64,000 bases of DNA from Salinisphaera shabanensis E1L3A. GTDB lineage: Bacteria > Pseudomonadota > Gammaproteobacteria > Nevskiales > Salinisphaeraceae. The stretch spans positions 1 through 64,000 of the forward strand of contig NZ_AFNV02000013.1 of NCBI RefSeq assembly GCF_000215955.2, in the 5' to 3' direction. This document shows, piece after piece, positions 48,878 to 60,616 of this stretch (its first letter is position 1; the number at the start of each line of letters is the position of its first letter). Below the pieces are notes generated by a model. It saw nothing but the letters and a program-made list of their open reading frames with translations, was not told the DNA's origin and ran no database searches. Position numbers and translations under genes: made by a program.

Positions 48878-49237
48878 TTAGCTGGCGTTGGCAGCAGGCT
48901 TGCGTTCGCCGCGATCTTCGGCGTTCTTGGCAAGCGGTGACGGGTCGGTATCGGCCTTATGACGGGCGATCACCAGATGACGCAACACGGCGTCGTTGAA
49001 ACGGAACGCGTCTTCGAGTTCCTCACGGGCCGCCTGCGAGCACTCGACGTTCATCAGAACGTAATGCGCCTTATGGATCTTGGTGATCGGGTAGGCCAGC
49101 TGACGACGGCCCCAGTCTTCATGACGATGAATCGTACCGCCATCGTTTTCGATCATGCCGCGATATTTTTCAACCATCGCCGGCACTTGTTCGCTCTGGT
49201 CCGGATGAACCAGAAACACGATTTCATAGTGTCGCAT
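48878..49237 (-). CDS. rpsF: 30S ribosomal protein S6
   Basis: This 119-residue protein starts [20 protein letters not shown], with the core [23 protein letters not shown] split over strand and helix as in all S6 proteins. The C-terminus is short, without the long glutamate tail that RimK modifies in E. coli, though it ends in charged residues. It heads the operon, with a predicted promoter about 90 bp upstream. Confidence 0.97.
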   Translation of the reverse strand: MRHYEIVFLVHPDQSEQVPAMVEKYRGMIENDGGTIHRHEDWGRRQLAYPITKIHKAHYVLMNVECSQAAREELEDAFRFNDAVLRHLVIARHKADTDPSPLAKNAEDRGERKPAANAS

Positions 49238-49327
49238 TGTGTTTCCTTTCGGGTTGCAGCCCCCGGTACGATCGACTTCGATCTGCCGTGGAGCAAGGAC
49301 TGCGGCGAGAACGCCGCGAGGCGCGGT

Positions 49328-49356
49328 AGTCTAAGGGCTTGGCCCGCCTAACGCAA
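49328..49356 (-). promoter_or_regulatory. Predicted sigma70 promoter of the rpsF operon
   Basis: On the minus strand TTGCGT (49351-49356) and TAGACT (49328-49333) are spaced 17 nt apart. The start codon is about 90 nt downstream. The leader could contain the S6:S18-binding structure known from many bacteria, but that fold was not established here. Confidence 0.45.
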
Positions 49357-49374
49357 CGCGGGGCCTCGCGGATA

Positions 49375-50133
49375 TCAGACCTTTGATATGGCGCGGCGCT
49401 GGCGCAGCGCTTCGAACAGGGCGACGCCGGTCGCCACCGATACGTTCAGACTTTCCACATCCCCTGCCATGGGAATCGAAACCAAAGCATCGCACTGACG
49501 GGCGGTGAGTTCGCGAATGCCTTTCTCTTCCCCGCCGGCCACCAGCACGAGGCGCTCCGGCAGCGCTTCGTCATAAAGAGAATGGTCGGCTTCGCCGTCG
49601 AGGCCGACAGCCCAGAAGCCCTCTTCCTGCAAACGCGCGATCGCGCGCGTGAGGTTGGTAACCGGCACGAAGGCGACCCGCTCTGCCGCGCCGGCGGCGA
49701 CCTTGCGCACCGCAGCGGTCAATCCAGCTGCGCGTTTGCGCGGTGCAATCACGGCAGTGACCCCGGCTGCGGCCGCGCTGCGTAGACAGGCGCCGAGGTT
49801 GTGCGGATCCTGAACCTGGTCGAGGGCGAGCACCCAGGGGCGCTCGACGCTGGCCAGCAGCGCCGGCAGATCGGATTCGCGTTGTTCCTGTGCGAGCGCC
49901 TGTTCGGCGATACAGCCCTGATGTCGTACGTTTGGCAGCATCGCATCCAGCTTGCCCATGTCGGCGCTTGCAATCGCCACACCACGCGCACCGGCAGCCT
50001 GTCGCAATGCATCCGCGCGACCGTCCCGGCGCCCGCTGGCCAGCCAGATGCATTTCAAGGCGCGCTCTTTTTCGAGCGCGCTCATCACCGCGTGAAAGCC
50101 ACCGATCAAACCCTGGTCCTGCGCGTCCGTCAT
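49375..50133 (-). CDS. rlmB: 23S rRNA (guanosine-2251-2'-O)-methyltransferase
   Basis: This 252-residue SPOUT methyltransferase modifies G2251 in the P loop of 23S rRNA. The N-terminal IGGFHAVMSALEKE and the C-terminal motifs ALDQVQDPHNLGACLRSAAA, LVLVAGGEEKGIREL and VSIPMAGDVESLNVSVATG are typical of RlmB. ATG 50133 follows GAGGGTGG; the frame extends to 50163. It is separated from the rnr unit by a perfect hairpin. Confidence 0.94.
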   Translation of the reverse strand: MTDAQDQGLIGGFHAVMSALEKERALKCIWLASGRRDGRADALRQAAGARGVAIASADMGKLDAMLPNVRHQGCIAEQALAQEQRESDLPALLASVERPWVLALDQVQDPHNLGACLRSAAAAGVTAVIAPRKRAAGLTAAVRKVAAGAAERVAFVPVTNLTRAIARLQEEGFWAVGLDGEADHSLYDEALPERLVLVAGGEEKGIRELTARQCDALVSIPMAGDVESLNVSVATGVALFEALRQRRAISKV

Positions 50134-50177
50134 CCGGCCACCCTCTTCGTCACGATTCAACAAACTCAGGCCAGAAC

Positions 50178-50208
50178 TGAAGAAGCCCGGCAGTACCGGG
50201 CTTCTTCA
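50178..50208 (-). terminator. Strong hairpin terminating the rnr-OmpA-lipoprotein unit
   Basis: Perfect 13-bp arms (50178-50190 and 50196-50208) enclose a 5-nt loop. On the minus strand the descending arm is pyrimidine-rich (CTTCTTC) and is followed by AGTTCT rather than a pure T-run. It lies 28 bp past the lipoprotein stop and just upstream of rlmB. Confidence 0.65.
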
Positions 50209-50236
50209 ATCACGGGCACCAGCCAATCCGATTCGA

Positions 50237-50956
50237 TTACGAGCCCAGATACGGCGGCTCGGAGAAGGCCTGCGATTCCTGGCCTTCCACGATCGGCTTG
50301 ATCACGACGTCCACACGACGATTCTCGGCACGGCCGGCCTCGGTGTCGTTGGTCGCAATCGGTTGCGATTCGCCGCGGCCCCACGTCAACACGCGCTGGG
50401 AATCGACGCCGCGACCGGTCAGGAACTGCGCCACAGCCTGAGCGCGCTGCTGCGAGAGCTTCATGTTGTACTGCTCGCTGCCGGTGCTGTCGGTATGACC
50501 CACCACGTGAATCGCGGTCTTGTCATAGTCTTTCAGGGTTTCGGCGATCTTGTTGAACGTCGTCTGGGCATTGCCCGACAACGTCGAGCTATCGACCGCG
50601 AACGAGGCATCGCTGGCCACACCGATCTTGAGCGCATCGCCATCGAGACGGGTGACATCGAGCATGTCGCGTGCCTGCTCGGCCGACAGCTTCTGGTCGA
50701 GTTCTTTTTTCTGGTTATCCATATACCGACCGGTCGCGCCGCCGGCCAGCGCACCGACCGCAGCGCCGATCGCGGCGTTGGTGCCGGACTTGTCACCCAG
50801 CTGCGAGCCGGCGATTCCGCCCAGCACAGCGCCCACACCGGCGCCAATCTTGGTCTTGCGGTTCGGATCGCCTGCACAAGCGGTCACGAACAGGGCCGTG
50901 CACAACAGTGCGACCAACATGATTGCGGAATTCTTTCGGGTCATGGACCGGTTCAT
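50237..50956 (-). CDS. OmpA-family lipoprotein with glycine-zipper (YiaD-like)
   Basis: This 239-residue protein has a signal sequence and lipobox ending FVTAC (Cys about 27). Next is a glycine-zipper segment (IGAGVGAVLGGIAGSQLG and AAIGAAVGALAGGATG). A C-terminal OmpA peptidoglycan-binding domain follows, with HVVGHTDSTGSEQYN and LSQQRAQAV. It probably tethers the outer membrane to the wall. ATG 50956 overlaps the rnr stop by one base (TGATG) and has GAGGT upstream, so the two are translationally coupled, which is an unusual partner for rnr. Confidence 0.9.
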   Translation of the reverse strand: MNRSMTRKNSAIMLVALLCTALFVTACAGDPNRKTKIGAGVGAVLGGIAGSQLGDKSGTNAAIGAAVGALAGGATGRYMDNQKKELDQKLSAEQARDMLDVTRLDGDALKIGVASDASFAVDSSTLSGNAQTTFNKIAETLKDYDKTAIHVVGHTDSTGSEQYNMKLSQQRAQAVAQFLTGRGVDSQRVLTWGRGESQPIATNDTEAGRAENRRVDVVIKPIVEGQESQAFSEPPYLGS

Positions 50957-53256
50957 CAACGTTTACCTCGCTTACTTTGACGGCGCGACTTGCCAGACGA
51001 CTTGCTCTTGTCGGACTTGCCGGCATTGGGCTTGGACGCCGGTTTGCCGCGTTTGCTGGCCGCGCTATCCGGCTCGACCAGTTCGAAATCGATCTTGCGC
51101 TCGTCGAGATCGACTCGCGCAACCTTGACTTTCATTTTGTCGGCCAATCGGTGTACCACGCCTGAACGCTCACCGCGCAGACAGCGCGACTGGGCATCGA
51201 AATGGTAATAGTCGTTCGACAAGCTGGAAACATGCACCAGGCCCGTGGCGTAGATGCCGTCGAGTTCGACGAACAACCCGAACGCGGTCACACCAGTGAC
51301 CGTGCCCTCGAACGTCTGACCCAACGAGTCGCTCATGTATTCGCACTTGAGCCAGTCGTCGACATCGCGGGTGGCATCGTCGGCACGTTTTTCCGCTTCC
51401 GAACACACGGTGCCGAGACTTTCCATGGCGCCGATGTCGTAGTCAAAGGTCTTGGGCTTGCCGCGCGCTTCCAGATGTTTGATCGCCCGATGCGCCAGCA
51501 GATCCGGATAGCGACGAATCGGCGACGTGAAATGGGCATAGTTTTCCAGCGCCAGGCCGAAATGGCCATCGTTATGCGGGGTATAGACCGCACGCGAGAG
51601 GCTGCGCAGCATCACCGTCTGAATCAGGTGCGCATCGCTGCGATCGGCTACCGAGGCCAGCAAGGTCGCGTAGTCGGCCGCCTGCGGATCGCTACCGCCC
51701 GGCAAGGACAAGCCGCGCTCGGCAAGAAAGGCACGCAAGTCTTCAAGCGCATCCGCAGCAGGGCCGCTATGCACGCGGTAAAGTAGCGGCATGCGTTTTT
51801 TCGACAGATGCGTGGCCGTGGCGACGTTCGCCGCGATCATGCATTCCTCGATGATCTTGTGCGCGACATTGCGCTCGGTCGGCACGATGCGCTGGATCTT
51901 ACGATCCTCGTTGAAAATGATGCGTGTCGCCGTGGTTTCGAACTCGATCGCGCCCCGCTCGCGGCGCTCGGCGAGCAACGCCTCATAGAGACCATTCAGA
52001 TTAGCCAGCGGCTTGGCCAGATCGCGATAGCGTTCCGGCATGTTCTCCGGGTTTTCGAGCCAGTCGGCCACCTGCTCGTAGAGCAAACGCGCATGGGAAC
52101 GAATCACCGCCGAATAAAACCGGCTCGAGCGCATGCGGCCCTGTTTGTCGAGACGCATCTCGCAGACCAGTGCCAAACGGTCGACATCGGGGTTGAGCGA
52201 ACACAGCCCGTTGGACAAGGCCTCGGGCAGCATCGGCACGACATGATCGGGGAAATAGACCGACGTCGCGCGGCGCTGGGCTTCTTCGTCCAAGGCCGAG
52301 CCCGGCTTGACGTAGGTGGAGACATCGGCGATCGCGACCCACAGGCGCCAACCGCGAGGCGTCTTGCGCGCATAAACCGCGTCGTCGAAATCACGCGCAT
52401 CGGCGCCGTCGATGGTGACCAGCGGCAGATCACGCAGGTCGGTGCGCCCTTTCTTGTCGGCCTCGGCGACGGCATCGCCGAATGCCTCGGCTTCCGAGAG
52501 CGCTTCGCTCGGCCACTCATACGGAATGGCGTGCGAGCGCATGGCGATATCGATCTCCATGCCGGGCGCCATTCGATCGCCCAGCACTTCCACCACCGCG
52601 CCAATCGGCTGCACGCGCTTGGACGGCGGCTCGACGATACGCACGGTCACCATCTGATTATGTTCGGCGCCGTTGCGGTCGGCGTCCGGCACACGGATAT
52701 CGTGGGCGATACGGGCGTTATCGGGCACGACGTGACATACGCCGCGCTCTTCGACAAACCGGCCGACCACGCTTTCGTTGACGCGCTCGAGCACCTCGGC
52801 AATACGGCCTTCGCGGCGACCGCGATGGTCGCGCCCGACGATACGTACGACCGCACGATCACCGTGCATGAGCAGGCGCATCTGACGCGGGTTGAGAAAG
52901 ACGTCGTCCTGCTCGCCGTCATCGGGGATGAGAAAGCCGAAGCCGTCCCGATGGCCCTGTACGCGCCCACGGACAAGATCCATCTTGTCGAGCGGGCCCA
53001 GCGCGCCGCGTCGATTTTCCAGCAACTGGCCGTCGCGCAACATGGCGCGCAGGCGGTGCTCGAACGCCTCGGCGGCGTCGTCGGTCAACGCATAAAGCTC
53101 GGTAAGCTCGGCCCAGGTCATTGGCCGGCCGGCATCGGCCAGGTCGTCGAGCACAAGCTGGCGGCTTGGCACCGGTTTGGCGTAACTGCCTTTTTCGTGT
53201 TTGAACTGCGGATCGCGGTCGCGCCAGTCGGCGCTACCGCTCGTTTTCTTATTCAA
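50956..53256 (-). CDS. rnr: Ribonuclease R
   Basis: This roughly 766-residue 3'-5' exoribonuclease degrades structured RNA and takes part in tmRNA quality control. It has N-terminal helix-turn-helix and cold-shock domains, the RNB catalytic core (VTIDGADARDFDDAVYA, VSTYVKPGSALDEEA), an S1 domain (FEGTVTGVTAFGLFVELDGI) and a lysine/serine-rich basic tail. The frame opens at 53289; TTG 53256 is preferred because TATGGAGC lies about 8 nt upstream and WRDRDPQF then falls where the family N-terminus places it. Confidence 0.94.
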   Translation of the reverse strand: MNKKTSGSADWRDRDPQFKHEKGSYAKPVPSRQLVLDDLADAGRPMTWAELTELYALTDDAAEAFEHRLRAMLRDGQLLENRRGALGPLDKMDLVRGRVQGHRDGFGFLIPDDGEQDDVFLNPRQMRLLMHGDRAVVRIVGRDHRGRREGRIAEVLERVNESVVGRFVEERGVCHVVPDNARIAHDIRVPDADRNGAEHNQMVTVRIVEPPSKRVQPIGAVVEVLGDRMAPGMEIDIAMRSHAIPYEWPSEALSEAEAFGDAVAEADKKGRTDLRDLPLVTIDGADARDFDDAVYARKTPRGWRLWVAIADVSTYVKPGSALDEEAQRRATSVYFPDHVVPMLPEALSNGLCSLNPDVDRLALVCEMRLDKQGRMRSSRFYSAVIRSHARLLYEQVADWLENPENMPERYRDLAKPLANLNGLYEALLAERRERGAIEFETTATRIIFNEDRKIQRIVPTERNVAHKIIEECMIAANVATATHLSKKRMPLLYRVHSGPAADALEDLRAFLAERGLSLPGGSDPQAADYATLLASVADRSDAHLIQTVMLRSLSRAVYTPHNDGHFGLALENYAHFTSPIRRYPDLLAHRAIKHLEARGKPKTFDYDIGAMESLGTVCSEAEKRADDATRDVDDWLKCEYMSDSLGQTFEGTVTGVTAFGLFVELDGIYATGLVHVSSLSNDYYHFDAQSRCLRGERSGVVHRLADKMKVKVARVDLDERKIDFELVEPDSAASKRGKPASKPNAGKSDKSKSSGKSRRQSKRGKR

Positions 53257-53367
53257 TATTTTGCTCCATATCCGCGCACGATACCGCAACTGCGCGCATG
53301 CACAAGCAACGATTGATTACGGTGATTGACAAGCGCCGGGGCAATCGCTAAATTGCGCGCTCTTCGG

Positions 53368-53454
53368 GCCCAGGTGGCGGAATTGGTAGACGCGCTAGCT
53401 TCAGGTGCTAGTGACCGAAAGGTCGTGGAGGTTCAAGTCCTCTCCTGGGCACCA
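53368..53454 (+). tRNA. tRNA-Leu (anticodon CAG)
   Basis: This 87-nt class II tRNA has acceptor arms GCCCAGG and CCTGGGC, an encoded CCA, and a D-loop GGCGGAATTGGTAGACGC. The anticodon stem CTAGC/GCTAG has loop TTCAGGT (anticodon CAG), a long variable arm typical of leucine, and T-loop GGTTCAAGTCC. It reads CUG codons, the main leucine codon of this genome. It lies between rnr and purA, as in Pseudomonas. Confidence 0.96.
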
Positions 53455-53505
53455 AGCTCGAATTAAAGACTCGCGATACGGTATATCCGACCGCGAATCG
53501 ATCGA

Positions 53506-53534
53506 AAGCTGCGCTCGAGAGCGCGGCTTTTTTT
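53506..53534 (+). terminator. Rho-independent terminator after tRNA-Leu
   Basis: An 11-bp stem with one G-U pair (AAGCTGCGCTC / GAGCGCGGCTT) and a very short loop is followed by a run of T ending at 53534. It starts 51 bp beyond the tRNA. Confidence 0.82.
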
Positions 53535-53628
53535 ATGCCTGTTCAGGTTGTGCAGCTGAGACCAGCGCGCTTAAATGCGTTTTAATACTGCGGCCGCCAT
53601 CATCAGCAGCCGCAGCAAATAGCCATAC

Positions 53629-56132
<2,504 letters not shown>

Positions 56133-56152
56133 CGCGTTTCGACGTCTTTAAA

Positions 56153-56338
56153 TCAGTGAATGAATTGCAGTAGCACCGCGCCCAAACCGATGAGCACCCC
56201 GCCGAACACGCGCAGGCTGCGGCCGTCGACATCCGACAGCCGCAACATCATCTCACGCCAGCGCTCGGGAGCGAGAAATGGCATCAAGCCTTCTATCACC
56301 AGCACCAGCGCCAGCGCGCGCAACAAGTCCGGCCACAT
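56153..56338 (-). CDS. yjeT: DUF2065 family small membrane protein (YjeT)
   Basis: This 61-residue protein has two hydrophobic helices (about 5-25 and 43-60) joined by APERWREMMLRLSDVDGRSLRVFG, the family hallmark (shown in part). Function is unknown; it consistently follows hflC in Gammaproteobacteria. It lies 8 bp after hflC here and may modulate the HflKC complex, which is inference. Confidence 0.9.
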   Translation of the reverse strand: MWPDLLRALALVLVIEGLMPFLAPERWREMMLRLSDVDGRSLRVFGGVLIGLGAVLLQFIH

Positions 56339-56346
56339 GCCAGCGG

Positions 56347-57228
56347 CTACGGGCTCGAAGCGGCGTTCGACGCGCTCGGGTTGAAGTAGCGGAACAGCTG
56401 GCCGTCCGGACGCAATAGCATCAGATCGTCGCTGCCCAACGCATCACGATAGAGCTGCAGACTCCGATAGAAGCTGTAGAACGTCGGATTCGCCTGATAC
56501 GCATTGGCATAGAGTTCTGCGGCACGTGCATCGCCCTCACCACGAATCACCTGACCCTGGCTGTAGGCATCGGCCAGGATGATCGTGCGTTCGCGCTCGG
56601 CGTCCGAACGAATCTCCTGGGCCGCCGCGTCACCCTGGGCGCGTAATGTACGAATGACTTCCTGACGCTCCGAGCGCATACGCTCGTAAACGGACTCGCT
56701 GACTTCTTCCGGCAGATCGAGACGCATGATGCGTACATCCTCGATCTCGACGCCGAGTTCCTTGGCGTCCTGATTGGCCTGAACCTGGACCGCCGCGACG
56801 ATTTCGTTGCGATCGTCGCCCACCGCCTGACGAATCGTGCGCTTGGAGAATTCAGCCAGCAGATCGTTCTCGACGATTTCAGTCAGCAGGTCGCGCGTGC
56901 GCTGCTCCTGACCCTGCGTCGACAGATAATAGTCGACGGTATCGTTGATCCGCCACTTCACATAGAAGTCGACCGCGAGGTTCTTGTTCTCCGAGGTCAG
57001 CACGCGCTCGATCTCCTCGGTGAACGTCATGACACGACGATCGAAGGAATGCACGGTCTGAATGAACGGAATCTTGAAATGCAGTCCCGGCTCGTAGTTC
57101 TGGCCAACGATCTCACCCAGCTCGACCACCACGACGCGCTCACGCTCGTCGACGATGAAGGCAGAGTCGAGCGCGGTATAGCCGATGATGAGAACGACGA
57201 TGATCGCGAAAATATGCTTGGGGCTCAT
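56347..57228 (-). CDS. hflC: Membrane protease modulator HflC
   Basis: This 293-residue SPFH protein has a single N-terminal helix (IFAIIVVLIIGYTAL) followed by the SPFH/band-7 domain (VVVVELGEIVGQNYEPGLHFK) and a coiled-coil region. With HflK it forms a large periplasmic-facing cage around FtsH. It overlaps the hflK stop by 4 nt (ATGA), consistent with coupled equimolar production. Confidence 0.95.
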   Translation of the reverse strand: MSPKHIFAIIVVLIIGYTALDSAFIVDERERVVVVELGEIVGQNYEPGLHFKIPFIQTVHSFDRRVMTFTEEIERVLTSENKNLAVDFYVKWRINDTVDYYLSTQGQEQRTRDLLTEIVENDLLAEFSKRTIRQAVGDDRNEIVAAVQVQANQDAKELGVEIEDVRIMRLDLPEEVSESVYERMRSERQEVIRTLRAQGDAAAQEIRSDAERERTIILADAYSQGQVIRGEGDARAAELYANAYQANPTFYSFYRSLQLYRDALGSDDLMLLRPDGQLFRYFNPSASNAASSP

Positions 57229-58595
57229 GAGTTGCGGTCCCGGCTGCGAAGACTGTCGGACGAACGGCTGGTGGACGACGGTCTGTTGTCGTTCGAACCG
57301 CTGTCGGCCGTGCCGGCGCTATTGCCGCTGTCACTACCCTGGCTGCCGTTCATGCCATCGTTGGCCGCATTCTCGACCTGTTTATTACGACGCGAATCGT
57401 TGAGCATCTTTTCCAGCGGCAGATACATCATCGGCCCATTGCCGCCCTGCTCCGCCAGAATCAGGTTGGCGTTGGACAACACGTCGCCCATCGTTTCGAG
57501 ATACAGGCGTTCGCGGGTCACGTCCGGCGCCTTCTCGTACTGTGCGAGCAGATCGGTGAAACGCTGCGCTTCACCCTTGGCGCGTGCTGTCTTCTGCTCG
57601 CGATAACCGCGAGCATCCAGCATGATCCGAGCCTTCTCACCCTGGGCGCGGGCCACGATGTCACGTGCGTAGGCGCGCGCGATATTTTTCTTGCGCTCTT
57701 CTTCCTCTCGTGCCTTGATCGCTTCTTCGAACGCGCCCTGAACCTGCTCGGGCGGCTGCGAGTACTGCACGTTGATCGCTACGACATCGACACCCGCATC
57801 GTAGCTCGACAACGTGCTCTGCACGATCTTGCGTACGTTCTCGGGCAGCGCGGCACGCGAACGATCGGTGATCTCGGGATAGCTTTCCTGCTGCGCCTTG
57901 ATCTCGTCGACCAGCTTGTCGTCGACACCCTGCAACGCGTCCTTTTCGGCTGGCTGACCGGAGCCTTCCTTGAGATCGACGTTCTGCAACGCACGATCCT
58001 CGAGCTCCTCGACCTGTACGCCTTCCTGGATCACCTGATTCATGCGACTGGTGCCCACGATTTCACGCACCGCGGAACGCAGCACCTGCTCGACCGTCGC
58101 ATCCGGTTCGCGCAGCTGAAACAAGTAGTTCATCGCATCCGAGATGCGATATTGCACGGCCACTTCGACCTCGACGATGTTCTCGTCCTTGGTCAGCATG
58201 ACCGCGCGGTTCTTGGCGCGACGCACCTGCTGCGTATCGACCTTGTAAACGCGGTCGACCGGGTACGGGATACGCCAGTGCCAGCCCGGGCCCTGGGTCT
58301 GGGTATAGTCGCCAAACCGCAGGACAACGCCTTTTTCGCCCGGCTGCACGACATACAGACCGGTCGCAAGCCAGATCACCAGGGCGATCGGGATAATGAA
58401 CAACAAGATCGCCGGGCTCGGACCACCCGCGCCGCCGCTGCCACCGCTTTCGGGGCCGCCACTGCCGCCCTTGTTACCGGACATGCGCGCACGGAACTTG
58501 CGCCAGATCTGGTCCAGATCGGGCGGGCCGCTGCCGTTGTTCTTGTTGCCACCACCCCAGGGGTCCTGACCCTTGCCGGGCTCATTCCAGGCCAT
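57225..58595 (-). CDS. hflK: Membrane protease modulator HflK
   Basis: This 456-residue protein has a cytoplasmic Gly/Asn-rich N-terminus (WGGGNKNNGSGPPDLD), one transmembrane helix at about 70-90, the SPFH domain (VVQPGEKGVVLRFGDYTQT, GPGWHWRIPYPVDRV), coiled-coil, and a Ser/Asp/Asn-rich C-terminus. It is longer than the E. coli protein (419), mainly through low-complexity ends. It partners HflC. Confidence 0.95.
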   Translation of the reverse strand: MAWNEPGKGQDPWGGGNKNNGSGPPDLDQIWRKFRARMSGNKGGSGGPESGGSGGAGGPSPAILLFIIPIALVIWLATGLYVVQPGEKGVVLRFGDYTQTQGPGWHWRIPYPVDRVYKVDTQQVRRAKNRAVMLTKDENIVEVEVAVQYRISDAMNYLFQLREPDATVEQVLRSAVREIVGTSRMNQVIQEGVQVEELEDRALQNVDLKEGSGQPAEKDALQGVDDKLVDEIKAQQESYPEITDRSRAALPENVRKIVQSTLSSYDAGVDVVAINVQYSQPPEQVQGAFEEAIKAREEEERKKNIARAYARDIVARAQGEKARIMLDARGYREQKTARAKGEAQRFTDLLAQYEKAPDVTRERLYLETMGDVLSNANLILAEQGGNGPMMYLPLEKMLNDSRRNKQVENAANDGMNGSQGSDSGNSAGTADSGSNDNRPSSTSRSSDSLRSRDRNS

Positions 58596-58931
58596 ATCAG
58601 CAAGCTCCGGTTTCAGTCGTGTACAGATCGCAATTGCGCGCTACGTCGGCACGCCCGGCGAGGGCCTGGCGCGCTGGCGCTGAAATTGCCTGGGCCGCCC
58701 GTCGGGGCGATCGCGTTATCGATCGTTCATTTGCCATGAGCAAATCTGTTATTTCCTCTACATTGCCAGGCGCACACAGACCGCGGCGTGACCACACGCG
58801 ACTGGAACGGGGGTTTAAACGCCGACGTCGGGCGAAAGCGCGATTCTATCGACCCCCCGTACCCCTGTCGAACGCCTGTGGCGCATACATCGAAGGCGTT
58901 CAAGTCCGCGCCCCTTGAACTGTCGTAACTC
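58596..58931. other. Intergenic region upstream of hflK without a convincing gene
   Basis: About 336 bp separate the hflX stop from the hflK start on the same strand. The region has no supported coding frame. It probably holds the hflK promoter. A small inverted repeat, ATTTGC and GCAAAT around 58729-58745, sits in the middle in a local AT-richer patch. In E. coli hflX and hflK are nearly contiguous, so the gap is larger than usual. Confidence 0.4.
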
Positions 58932-60275
58932 CTACGCAGACGTGGGCATTGAAGATGCCGGGCCTGACGAGGCCATACGCGCCGCGCGGCGCTCGACGAG
59001 CACGTCTTCGAAAACCAGCCCTGCCTGGGCCACAATACGCTCCAGATCGCTTTGCGATGCGGTCACCGTGAGTCGGCTCGCGCCGTCGTCATCGTAGCTT
59101 TCGTCATCCACGACACCCAGCTCGAACAACGCCGAGCGCAAACGCCCGGCCGCCGCTGGCACCTTGAGCACACCCGCGATCATATCGGGGTTGCAGAAAT
59201 CAGCCAGCACCGCGCGCAGATCGTCCACGCCTTCGCCACTCGCCGCCGACAACCACACACGTAGCGGCCTGCCATGGGCATCTGTTTCTATACGTGCGGA
59301 TTCGTCCTCGATGAGATCGACCTTGTTGAAGACCTCGATCTGGGGCACCTCGCCGGCGCCGATCTCGTCCAACACGTTATTGACTTCGCGTGCGTGCGCG
59401 CGGCGCTCGACATCCGCCGCATCGATAACGTGCAGCAGAACATCGGCCTCCCGAGTTTCCTCGAGCGTCGCCTTGAACGCGGCGACCAGTTCATGTGGCA
59501 GATCGCGAATGAACCCCACGGTGTCGGCCACGATCAACGGCTCACCCACCGGAACGTCCATACGCCGTAGCGTGGGATCGAGCGTGGCGAACAGCTGGTC
59601 GGCCGCGTAGATATCTTCGCCGGTCAACCGATTGAACAACGTCGACTTGCCGGCGTTGGTATAGCCCACCAGTGACACGATCGGTGTGCGGGCACGCCTT
59701 CGCGCAGAACGCCCCTGTTCCCGCCGTGCGCTGACCTTCTCGAGACGCTGGCGCAGCATCTTGATGCGCTCATTGAGCAGACGTCGATCGGTCTCGAGCT
59801 GGGTTTCACCCGGGCCGCGCAAACCGATACCGCCCTTCTGGCGCTCCAGATGCGACCAGCCGCGCACCAAACGTGTCGCCAGGTGCTGAAGCTGGGCCAG
59901 CTCGACCTGCAGCTTGCCCTCGTGCGAGCGCGCTCGGGAGGCGAAGATATCGAGAATCAGACCGGCCCGATCCAGCACGCGCGCGTTCAGTCGCTTTTCG
60001 AGATTGCGCTCCTGGCTCGGCGAGAGATCGTGATTGAAGACCACGAGTTCGGCGCTGTGTTCGACGACAAGCTCGGCGATCTCGTCGACCTTGCCGCCAC
60101 CCACGAAATAACGCGGGTCGGGCGTACGTCGACTGCCGCCAACATGCGCAAGCACCTCGCCGCCGGCCGATGTCACGAGTTCATGAAACTCGCGATCGGC
60201 CTCGTCGTATTCGTCGAGGCCGAACGCGAGATGCACGATCACGGCCGCCTGTCCGGTGGGCGGTCGCTCAAACAT
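58932..60275 (-). CDS. hflX: Ribosome-associated GTPase HflX
   Basis: This 447-residue GTPase splits stalled ribosomes under stress. The N-terminal HflX domain (GGGKVDEIAELV, VFNHDLSPSQERNLE) is followed by a coiled-coil linker with the GIGLRGPGETQLETDRR motif and the G domain (GYTNAGKSTLFNRL, ADTVGFIRDLPHELV, NKVDLI). It starts 23 bp after hfq in the conserved order. Confidence 0.95.
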   Translation of the reverse strand: MFERPPTGQAAVIVHLAFGLDEYDEADREFHELVTSAGGEVLAHVGGSRRTPDPRYFVGGGKVDEIAELVVEHSAELVVFNHDLSPSQERNLEKRLNARVLDRAGLILDIFASRARSHEGKLQVELAQLQHLATRLVRGWSHLERQKGGIGLRGPGETQLETDRRLLNERIKMLRQRLEKVSARREQGRSARRRARTPIVSLVGYTNAGKSTLFNRLTGEDIYAADQLFATLDPTLRRMDVPVGEPLIVADTVGFIRDLPHELVAAFKATLEETREADVLLHVIDAADVERRAHAREVNNVLDEIGAGEVPQIEVFNKVDLIEDESARIETDAHGRPLRVWLSAASGEGVDDLRAVLADFCNPDMIAGVLKVPAAAGRLRSALFELGVVDDESYDDDGASRLTVTASQSDLERIVAQAGLVFEDVLVERRAARMASSGPASSMPTSA

Positions 60276-60298
60276 GCCGACTACTCATGCGGGCTGTA

Positions 60299-60568
60299 TC
60301 AGGAATTGCCGTCGACCTCGTTATCCTGGGTGTCGTGGCCCATTTCCTCGTGCATTTCCGAGCGCACGTTGCGCGACGGCACGATGGTAGAAATGGCGTG
60401 TTTATAGACCATCTGATTGACTGCGTTGCGCAGCAGCACCACGAATTGATCGAACGATTCGATCTGACCCTGGAGCTTGATGCCGTTGACCAGATAAATG
60501 GAAACCGGCACGCGCTCCTTGCGCAAGGCATTGAGGAATGGTTCTTGTAGTGTTTGGCCTTTTGCCAT
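60299..60568 (-). CDS. hfq: RNA chaperone Hfq
   Basis: This 89-residue hexameric Sm-like protein pairs small RNAs with mRNAs. Sm1 is [20 protein letters not shown] and Sm2 is [12 protein letters not shown], with the distal and proximal face residues in usual places. A short acidic tail ends in NEVDGNS. ATG 60568 follows CGGAGTCTG; the frame is open to 60592. It lies between miaA and hflX. Confidence 0.96.
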   Translation of the reverse strand: MAKGQTLQEPFLNALRKERVPVSIYLVNGIKLQGQIESFDQFVVLLRNAVNQMVYKHAISTIVPSRNVRSEMHEEMGHDTQDNEVDGNS

Positions 60569-60616
60569 GGATTCAGACTCCGAAAAAAGCAAGGTTATAA
60601 AATTCGTATCGTTCGA

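Noticed and set aside
51808-53316. 502-residue open frame on the plus strand
   Set aside because: It is antisense to rnr with no start context or domain.
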